The notes under the pieces are model-generated. The model was not told where the DNA came from and did not search any database. It was given only the letters and a program-made list of their open reading frames with translations. 5,135 bases of DNA, from assembly GCA_028693775.1 (NCBI GenBank), contig JAQUUS010000135.1, positions 1-5,135 on the forward strand, read 5' to 3'. The DNA comes from Alphaproteobacteria bacterium (lineage in GTDB: Bacteria; Pseudomonadota; Alphaproteobacteria; UBA9219). Shown here piece after piece: positions 1 to 4,626 of the stretch (positions are counted from its first letter, which is position 1; each line of letters begins with the position of its first letter). The position numbers and the translations under genes were made by a program.

Positions 1-705
1 CAACTCCAAATGGAAATCCTGCCGGAGCAAAATTCCGGAGAGATCATCCACCGCCATGGGTTGAAGATAGCCTCGGCCTTCGAACCGGCCTCCGAACTCT
101 GCGGAGACATCTGGGGCATCCAAAACATCTTTCCCCAACAAACGGCAATATGGCTCGTCGATTTTTCCGGACACGGAATGCCAGCCGCGCTCAATACGTT
201 CCGGCTTCACGCCTACCTGAAAGACAACACCCCCGAAACGGCAAGGCCCGGCGAATACCTGTCGCGGCTCAACGACAAGCTTTTGAATCTCCTGCCGCGG
301 GGACAGTTCGCATCGATGTTCTACGGGATCATATGCCAGCAAAGCCACAGGCTGTTCTATGCCCGTACATGCATGCCCGATCCGCTGATCCTCCACAGGT
401 CGACCGGAAAAGTCGATAAACTGCTTGGACACGCCCCGCCTCTGGGGATCGGAATGCATCTTTATCCCACGCAGGAAATTCCTCTGGCGATTGACGACGT
501 TTTAATTCTCTATAGCGATGCGCTGATTGAAACGACGAACGCCGCAGGCGGAACGCTGACGGAAGAACATCTTATAGAGCTCATCGAAAAGAACGCGATG
601 TCCGATGTCGCCGAAATCAAGGACGTCCTCCTGAACCGTTTCAAGAGCTTCACCGGAAACGAACTTCGGGACGATCTCACCATCGTCGTATGCGCAAAGG
701 GGTAA
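1..705 (+). CDS. SpoIIE/RsbU-type PP2C serine phosphatase, 3' part
   Basis: This is the catalytic domain of a PPM/PP2C-like serine phosphatase of the RsbU/SpoIIE family, which dephosphorylates a STAS anti-anti-sigma protein in partner-switching systems. The first in-frame ATG is at 10, but the frame is open to base 1 and reads LQ-MEILPEQ, the usual linker just before the domain, so the true start lies upstream. Such proteins usually carry an N-terminal receiver domain and a coiled coil. Counting from the ATG at 10, the putative metal-binding acidic residues are D33 (in CGD, where GGD is usual), D51 (DFSGHG), D170 (YSD) and D221/D222 (DDLTIVV), so the enzyme looks active. Departures from the family: CGD for GGD, YSDA for YTDG, and RTCMPDP where AGHPPP is common. 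The gene overlaps the downstream kinase-like gene by 16 nt, implying co-transcription. The family call is firm; the particular signalling role is inferred. Confidence 0.85.
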   Translation, partial: QLQMEILPEQNSGEIIHRHGLKIASAFEPASELCGDIWGIQNIFPQQTAIWLVDFSGHGMPAALNTFRLHAYLKDNTPETARPGEYLSRLNDKLLNLLPRGQFASMFYGIICQQSHRLFYARTCMPDPLILHRSTGKVDKLLGHAPPLGIGMHLYPTQEIPLAIDDVLILYSDALIETTNAAGGTLTEEHLIELIEKNAMSDVAEIKDVLLNRFKSFTGNELRDDLTIVVCAKG

Positions 706-1178
706 TCTTGCCGAATCTGGAAACACGAAACCTTGTCCTCAAAACGCTCGACGAAGTGCCGGATGTTTCGTCTTTGCTGGCCAGGCATCTTCCGGACCCT
801 CTCAAATTCAGGGTCGGGCTCTACGAACTACTGGTCAACGCCATCGAGCACGGCAACCTCGGACTCGGCTACGAAACAAAGGCGGCGCTGCTCCGGCACG
901 GCGAATGGGAGAGGGAAATCAAGCGCCGCATGTCCCTGCCCGAATATCGGAACCGAAAAGTCGACATCTCCATTGTCCGCAACCACCGCCTGTGCTGCAT
1001 CGAGATTTCCGATCAGGGCAAAGGGTTTTGCTGGAAAAAATATATGGATCGCATCGACTGCGGGCCTACGCCCAACGGGCGCGGGCTGCTCATTGCCAAA
1101 AACTGCGGTTTTCAACGCATCTCCTTCAACAGAGCCGGAAACAAGGTTACCTGCGTCGCAACCGCCCAAACGAGCTGA
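690..1178 (+). CDS. HATPase_c anti-sigma / serine kinase-like protein (RsbW type)
   Basis: A 162-residue GHKL-fold ATPase resembling RsbW/SpoIIAB-type serine kinases, which phosphorylate a STAS protein and may bind a sigma factor or other target. Visible Bergerat-fold motifs are the N box at 46-55 (E46, N50, H54, G55 in ELLVNAIEHG), the G1 box at 108-112 (DQGKG) and the G2 box at 129-132 (NGRG). It ends FNRAGNKVTCVAT, the usual final strands. The wording EHGNLGLGYETK and the long charged insert at 60-90 match kinases paired with response-regulator phosphatases better than classical RsbW. The start is uncertain. ATG at 690 gives the 16-nt overlap with the phosphatase and no good ribosome binding site. 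An in-frame TTG at 708 sits 5 nt after AAAGGGG and would leave a 2-nt gap. The protein has six cysteines in 162 residues. No STAS antagonist or sigma factor is visible in the window. Confidence 0.8.
   Translation: MRKGVILPNLETRNLVLKTLDEVPDVSSLLARHLPDPLKFRVGLYELLVNAIEHGNLGLGYETKAALLRHGEWEREIKRRMSLPEYRNRKVDISIVRNHRLCCIEISDQGKGFCWKKYMDRIDCGPTPNGRGLLIAKNCGFQRISFNRAGNKVTCVATAQTS
696..702 (+). promoter_or_regulatory. AAAGGGG: possible ribosome binding site for TTG start, or slippery heptamer
   Basis: AAAGGGG lies in the last codons of the phosphatase (A AAG GGG, then TAA) and 5 nt before an in-frame TTG of the kinase-like gene at 708. The identical heptamer precedes flgE at 3175-3181 with a 7-nt gap, which supports a Shine-Dalgarno role. 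It also has the X XXY YYZ phasing of a -1 frameshift site leading into the kinase frame. The two readings cannot be separated by sight. Confidence 0.45.
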
Positions 1179-1202
1179 AAATCGCCATTTTTGGCCTCTT
1201 TT

Positions 1203-1223
1203 GGGGCCGAAAGGCCCCTTTTT
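1203..1223 (+). terminator. Rho-independent terminator after the phosphatase/kinase pair
   Basis: A 6-bp all-GC stem (GGGGCC 1203-1208 with GGCCCC 1213-1218) is closed by a GAAA tetraloop and followed by TTTTT at 1219-1223. It starts 24 nt after the stop codon of the kinase-like gene and should end that transcript, separating it from the tRNA-Leu/tig unit. Confidence 0.85.
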
Positions 1224-1382
1224 CATGATTTGAATCTTGCTTTTTATAGCCGCTGGGATAGGCTGCTCCGGCTTTAAGAAGGTAGCCCGCGCTATTAACC
1301 AGGCCGGGACAATAAATTCGCGTGCGGATCGAGGGAGTTACAAGAAAAACATCAACTTCTCGATGAGCTTGAGCAAGGTTTG
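1224..1382 (+). other. Intergenic spacer before tRNA-Leu; no gene seen
   Basis: These 159 bp hold no plausible coding region on either strand. They must contain the tRNA promoter, but I found no convincing -35/-10 pair. AT-rich patches at 1239-1248 and 1311-1318 are candidates only. A weak 5-bp inverted repeat (AGCCG 1248-1252 with CGGCT 1269-1273) and the palindrome CTTGAGCAAG (1368-1377) are present without an assigned role. Confidence 0.4.
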
Positions 1383-1468
1383 GCGGGCGTGGCGGAACTG
1401 GTAGACGCGCTGGGTTTAGGTCCCAGTGACCAAAAGTCGTATGGGTTCAAGTCCCTTCGCCCGCACCA
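1383..1468 (+). tRNA. tRNA-Leu(UAG), CCA encoded
   Basis: An 86-nt class II tRNA. The acceptor stem GCGGGCG (1383-1389) pairs perfectly with CGCCCGC (1458-1464), followed by discriminator A1465 and a genome-encoded CCA at 1466-1468. The anticodon stem CTGGG/CCCAG (1410-1414 and 1422-1426) closes the loop TTTAGGT, giving anticodon UAG at 1417-1419, which reads CUA and by wobble other CUN codons. A long variable arm (GAC, loop CAAAA, GTC) and discriminator A are leucine hallmarks. The T arm (loop TTCAAGT at 1446-1452) has one U-U mismatch at T1442/T1456 and is otherwise intact. It lies 88 nt upstream of tig, an arrangement I recall from several alphaproteobacteria. Confidence 0.97.
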
Positions 1469-1497
1469 TTTTTCGAATGCGATCCATTTGAAAAATG
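1467..1497 (+). other. 13-bp RNA hairpin starting at the tRNA CCA end
   Basis: CATTTTTC (1467-1474) pairs with GAAAAATG (1490-1497). The stem continues inward through G1475-T1489 (wobble) and AATG (1476-1479) with CATT (1485-1488), leaving a CGATC loop. The first two bases are the last C and A of the tRNA CCA. No T-run follows, so it is not a standard terminator. It could guide 3' processing of a tRNA-Leu/tig transcript or stabilise the tig leader; the role is inference. Confidence 0.6.
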
Positions 1498-1556
1498 AAC
1501 CCCTCTGGCGTACAAGGGCGAGCCTTTGGATAATTTAAACAAGGAAAAAAGAGATC

Positions 1557-2885
1557 ATGGCTGACGTTAAAGTTCTAAAAGAAGATGGTTTGAATCGCGA
1601 ATTCTCGATCGTCGTAGCGAAGCAATCGATTGACGAGCGGAAAGAACTTCGACTCGCCGAAATCGGCAAGACGACCAAGATGCAAGGGTTCCGCCCCGGC
1701 AAGGTTCCTCCTGCCCTCATCAAGCAGCACTACGGCAAGGAAGCCTACGCCGATGCCTTGGACAAAGCCGTGTCGGGCGCCATCGAAACGATGCTGACGG
1801 ACCGCAAACTGCGTCCCGCGACACAGCCCAAGATCGACTGGGTCAGCGCCGAAGAAGGCAAGGACGTTGAATTCAAAGTCGCGTTCGAAGTCCTCCCCGA
1901 AATCAAGGTAAAGGAATTTGACTCCATCGCGCTTGAGCGCCCCGTTGCCGAAATCGAAGCCGCGAAGATTGACGAAGCCATCGTCAGGATCTCGAAGAGA
2001 ATGCGCGAACCCGAAGCCGTCTCCGAAGACCGCGCCGCCAAGATGGGCGACGTCGTCGTAATCGACTTTGACGGCAGCGTGGACGGCGAGAAGCGCCCCG
2101 GCATGAAGGGAGCGGATCACTCGCTCGAGCTCGGCTCCAAGTCGTTTATCGACACCTTCGAAGACCAACTGGTCGGCTGCAAGACGGGCGACAAGAAAAC
2201 GATTTCCGTCACCTTCCCGGCCGACTATCACGCAACGGAACTGGCCGGAAAGAAGGCCGAGTTCGACGTCGAAATCAAATCCCTGCGTCAGCACAAGCCG
2301 GTCGAATTCAACGACGCGCTCGCCAAGGAGCTCGGCCTGCCCAGCATTGACAAGCTGCGCGAACGCATCCGCGACGATATGGACACAAACTACAAAGGCC
2401 TCAGCCGCTCGGTGATGAAGCGCGCCCTGATGGACAAACTGGCCGACGCCTATACGTTCCCGGTTCCGGCCAGCCTTCTGGAGGTGGAATTTGACAACAT
2501 CTGGAAACAAGTCGAAGACGCGAAAGCCAAGAACGATCTCCCCGAAGAGGATAAAAAGAAGAGCGACAAGGAATTGCGCGAGGAATACCGCGGAATTGCC
2601 GAGCGCCGCATCCGCCTCGGGCTCCTGCTGGCCGAAGTCGCGACGCTGGACAAAATTGCGGTTACAAACAACGAACTGCGCAACGCTCTGATGGCGGAAG
2701 CGCGCCGTTATCCCGGACAGGAAAAAGCGGTCTTCGAATACTACACGAAAACGCAGGGAGCGATGGAGCGCATCCGCGCCCCCATCCTCGAAGAGAAGGT
2801 CATCGACCACATCATCGGCAAGGCCAATATTACGGAAAAGAAGGTCTCCGTGGACGATCTGGTCAAGCTGGCCGAAGAAGTCTAA
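1557..2885 (+). CDS. tig: Trigger factor, ribosome-associated chaperone
   Basis: Trigger factor binds ribosomal protein L23 (uL23) at the exit tunnel and shelters nascent chains; it also carries a peptidyl-prolyl isomerase domain. The 442 residues match the family length (about 430-450). Domain order: ribosome-binding domain 1-115 with the signature GFRPGKVP at 44-51; FKBP-type PPIase domain about 160-245 (GDVVVIDFDGSVDGE near its start, TFPADYHA at 219-226); C-terminal chaperone arms 246-442, with EARRYPGQEK at 381-390 and RAPILEEKV at 407-415. The loop usually reading IPGFE reads IDTFE at 198-202. The ATG at 1557 is preceded by AAGGA at 1541-1545, an 11-nt gap that is rather long, with AGAGA nearer. 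A GATAAT at 1529-1534 could be a -10 box but has no good -35, so transcription may come from the tRNA promoter. No clpP follows; a terminator does. Confidence 0.97.
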   Translation: MADVKVLKEDGLNREFSIVVAKQSIDERKELRLAEIGKTTKMQGFRPGKVPPALIKQHYGKEAYADALDKAVSGAIETMLTDRKLRPATQPKIDWVSAEEGKDVEFKVAFEVLPEIKVKEFDSIALERPVAEIEAAKIDEAIVRISKRMREPEAVSEDRAAKMGDVVVIDFDGSVDGEKRPGMKGADHSLELGSKSFIDTFEDQLVGCKTGDKKTISVTFPADYHATELAGKKAEFDVEIKSLRQHKPVEFNDALAKELGLPSIDKLRERIRDDMDTNYKGLSRSVMKRALMDKLADAYTFPVPASLLEVEFDNIWKQVEDAKAKNDLPEEDKKKSDKELREEYRGIAERRIRLGLLLAEVATLDKIAVTNNELRNALMAEARRYPGQEKAVFEYYTKTQGAMERIRAPILEEKVIDHIIGKANITEKKVSVDDLVKLAEEV

Positions 2886-2904
2886 GCCAAACGCCATCAA
2901 CGAG

Positions 2905-2930
2905 GGCCGCCCTTCGGGGCGGCCTTTTGT
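2905..2930 (+). terminator. Rho-independent terminator after tig
   Basis: A perfect 8-bp stem (GGCCGCCC 2905-2912 with GGGCGGCC 2917-2924) is capped by a C(UUCG)G tetraloop and followed by TTTTGTTG. It begins 19 nt after the tig stop codon and isolates tig from the flagellar genes. Confidence 0.93.
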
Positions 2931-3087
2931 TGTCCGCCCTTAGCGCGGTAAAACGCAAACGCATGGCCTGAACGTCCGCCACCCGGAAACGGCAAAAAAA
3001 GGAAGCGCCCGCCGCCGGGCCCATGAAAAACTTTCCCCCGAAGGCAAGAAATGCCAGAAGCCCCACCAGGCCCCCGCCATAGAATCA
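2931..3087 (+). other. GC-rich intergenic DNA between tig terminator and flagellar promoter; no gene seen
   Basis: No credible coding region is visible. The longest frames, on the minus strand, run through the tig terminator and have no ribosome binding site. A 19-codon + strand frame from ATG 3023 also lacks one. A 5-bp GC hairpin (GCCCG 3007-3011 with CGGGC 3016-3020) has, on the minus strand, a T7 run six bases beyond it, but there is no minus-strand gene for it to terminate. Confidence 0.5.
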
Positions 3088-3098
3088 TTGATAATCAA
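3088..3098. promoter_or_regulatory. AT-rich palindrome TTGATAATCAA upstream of the flgE promoter
   Basis: A perfect 11-nt dyad (TTGAT, A, ATCAA) centred on 3093, in a short AT-rich island within GC-rich DNA and 13 bp before the sigma-54 -24 element. The spacing suits a DNA-binding protein acting on that promoter, such as IHF or an activator-related operator. The minus strand reads TATCAA-TGAT-TCT, a near but imperfect match to the IHF consensus WATCAR-N4-TTR. Confidence 0.35.
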
Positions 3099-3111
3099 GC
3101 CCCTACAGGTT

Positions 3112-3127
3112 TGGCATAGGCGTTGCT
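3112..3127 (+). promoter_or_regulatory. Sigma-54 (RpoN) -24/-12 promoter for flgE-flgK
   Basis: TGGCAT, five bases, then TTGCT fits the sigma-54 consensus TGGCAC-N5-TTGCW with one mismatch. The invariant GG (3113-3114) and GC (3125-3126) are exactly 12 bp apart. Transcription should begin near 3138, giving a leader of about 50 nt before flgE. Sigma-54 control of hook genes through an NtrC-type activator (FlbD/FleQ/FlgR class) is known in Caulobacter and other flagellated bacteria. No activator gene lies in the window. Confidence 0.85.
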
Positions 3128-3174
3128 TCTATCCCCTTGAAAATTTTCCGCGCCCGAAGCCGGGCCGGACCAAC

Positions 3175-3181
3175 AAAGGGG
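3175..3181 (+). promoter_or_regulatory. Ribosome binding site of flgE
   Basis: AAAGGGG lies 7 nt before the flgE ATG at 3189. A small GC hairpin (GCCCG 3152-3156 with CGGGC 3161-3165) sits 9 nt upstream and leaves the site free. Confidence 0.7.
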
Positions 3182-3188
3182 TATCGCA

Positions 3189-4565
3189 ATGTCATCACTT
3201 TTCGCAGCCTTAGGCGTGGCAGTCTCCGGTCTCAGCGCACAGTCCCAAGCCATCGGCAACATCTCCGACGACTTGTCCAACGCAGAAACGACCGGATACA
3301 AAAGCATCGGCACCAGCTTCTCAAACCTGGTGACGGCCTCAAGCGCCACCAACAACAGCCCGGGCGGCGTGAGCGCGAAACCGAGCTACCGGAACGACGT
3401 TCAAGGCAACATCTCCACGACGGAAACGTCGACCAACCTTGCCGTTTCCGGCCAAGGCTTTTTCTGCGTCACCTCGATGGTGCAGGACTCGTCAGGCAAC
3501 ACCGTGGAGACGGGCAACACCTACTACACGCGCGACGGATCGTTTGCGACCAACAAAGACGGCTATCTCGTGAACAGCTCCGGCTACTACCTCGAAGGCT
3601 ACGAAATTGTCGACGGAACGACCAACACGACAGCAGTCGAACCGATCCAGATTTCGTCGGTTTTGGGCAATCCGCAAGCGACAACGACCATCAACTATGT
3701 CGCCAACCTCCCGCTCGGAGCTTCGGACTATACCTCCTCGGCCTCGACCATCGACGTCTACGATACGGGCGGCGCAACGCACCAGGCGAGTATCACATGG
3801 GCGACGACAGACGAAGTTAACGTTTGGGAAGCAACGGTGACGGTCGAAGACGGCGGCGGCGACGACGGATCGGGCACGCACACGAACCTGTCGTATCAAG
3901 GCGTCTTCCGGGTCACCTTCAACTCGAGCGCGCCGACAGGCACAATCGAATCGATGGAAGGCCTATCGGCGGGATATTATGACGCGGACGGCAATGAGAT
4001 TTCCACAGCCGACCTTCCGAGCGCGTCAACGAACACCGCCGGAGAACCGGCAACGATATCGTTGACGAACCTTCTGTTCCCCGGAACAGCGGTCCAAACA
4101 ATCGACATCGATTTTGGCTCCTACGCCGAGGCGACGGGCCTGACACAATATGCGAACTCCAGCTCTACGGTGTCCGTGTCGTCGATCTCTCAGGACGGCC
4201 TCCCCCAAGGCTCGTTCAGCAGCATCGACATCGACTCGAACGGAATCGTTTCGATCAACTATACGAACGGCAGTACGCGCAAAATCTACCAGATCCCGCT
4301 TGCGATGTTCAATTCGCCGGACAACCTCCAACGTGTGTCGGGCGGCGTCTTCACGGCGACTCTGGCCTCGGGCGAGGCGCAAAAATACACCGCCGGATCG
4401 AACGGCGCCGGAACGTTCTCGAGCAGCGCGCTCGAATCGTCCACAGTCGATATCGCGAACGAATTCACGACCATGATTCAGTCGCAGCAGGTCTATTCGG
4501 CCAACGCCAAGGTGGTGTCGACCGTCAACAGCATGTTGAACACGATCATCCAGGCGGTCCAGTAA
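3189..4565 (+). CDS. flgE: Flagellar hook protein FlgE
   Basis: FlgE is exported by the flagellar type III system and polymerises, to about 120 copies, into the curved hook joining rod and filament. The 458 residues are longer than Salmonella FlgE (about 400) and shorter than Caulobacter's (about 590). The N-terminal rod-type helix is at 5-38, ending in SNAETTGYKS. The core sheet motifs NLAVSGQGFF (83-92), YYTRDGSF (112-119) and NKDGYLVNSSGYYLEGY (122-138) follow. A variable, Ser/Thr-rich outer domain spans about 140-320. The returning core has GLTQYA (317-322), QDGLPQGSFSSIDID (335-349) and IPLAMFNSPDNLQRV (369-383). The C-terminal helix STVDIANEFTTMIQSQQVYSANAKVV (417-443 region) is the family signature. 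An acidic glycine loop, DGGGDDGSG, is at 221-229. No cleavable signal peptide is present, as expected. It is the first gene behind the sigma-54 promoter, with flgK 61 nt downstream. Confidence 0.96.
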   Translation: MSSLFAALGVAVSGLSAQSQAIGNISDDLSNAETTGYKSIGTSFSNLVTASSATNNSPGGVSAKPSYRNDVQGNISTTETSTNLAVSGQGFFCVTSMVQDSSGNTVETGNTYYTRDGSFATNKDGYLVNSSGYYLEGYEIVDGTTNTTAVEPIQISSVLGNPQATTTINYVANLPLGASDYTSSASTIDVYDTGGATHQASITWATTDEVNVWEATVTVEDGGGDDGSGTHTNLSYQGVFRVTFNSSAPTGTIESMEGLSAGYYDADGNEISTADLPSASTNTAGEPATISLTNLLFPGTAVQTIDIDFGSYAEATGLTQYANSSSTVSVSSISQDGLPQGSFSSIDIDSNGIVSINYTNGSTRKIYQIPLAMFNSPDNLQRVSGGVFTATLASGEAQKYTAGSNGAGTFSSSALESSTVDIANEFTTMIQSQQVYSANAKVVSTVNSMLNTIIQAVQ

Positions 4566-4578
4566 TCGAGGTCCGTTG

Positions 4579-4606
4579 GCGAAGCCTCTTATCCAAGGGG
4601 CTTCGC
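4579..4606 (+). other. 12-bp intercistronic hairpin between flgE and flgK
   Basis: GCGAAGCC (4579-4586) pairs with GGCTTCGC (4599-4606). The stem continues inward by T4587-G4598 wobble and CTT/AAG (4588-4590 with 4595-4597), with loop ATCC. No T-run follows, so it is not a classical terminator. It starts 13 nt after the flgE stop and ends 9 nt before the flgK AGGAG. It may protect the flgE mRNA 3' end or be a processing site that lets hook subunit outnumber FlgK; this is inference. Confidence 0.65.
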
Positions 4607-4626
4607 GGCGGAAACAGGAGTAGTCC

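Noticed and set aside
1529..1534. GATAAT as a -10 box of a dedicated tig promoter
   Set aside because: No acceptable -35 element lies 16-18 bp upstream, so I do not list it as a promoter.
1575..2900. A 441-codon minus-strand open frame opposite tig
   Set aside because: It is the antisense shadow of a full-length, well-matched trigger factor, shows no family resemblance, and runs through the tig stop region.
2994..3020. Minus-strand hairpin followed by a T7 run, terminator-like
   Set aside because: The T-run is six bases away from a short 5-bp stem and there is no minus-strand gene upstream to terminate.
2863..3066. Minus-strand frame with a hydrophobic start (GLLAFLAFGG) that might be a small membrane protein
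   Set aside because: It needs a GTG start, has no visible ribosome binding site, crosses the tig terminator stem and ends inside tig.
3023..3082. A 19-codon + strand frame starting at ATG 3023
   Set aside because: There is no ribosome binding site, the composition is Pro/Arg-rich as expected from random GC-rich DNA, and it lies upstream of the mapped-by-motif promoter.
3133..3181. CCCCTT (3133-3138) could pair with AAGGGG (3176-3181) and hide the flgE ribosome binding site
   Set aside because: The predicted sigma-54 start near 3138 leaves almost all of CCCCTT outside the transcript, so the pairing would not form.
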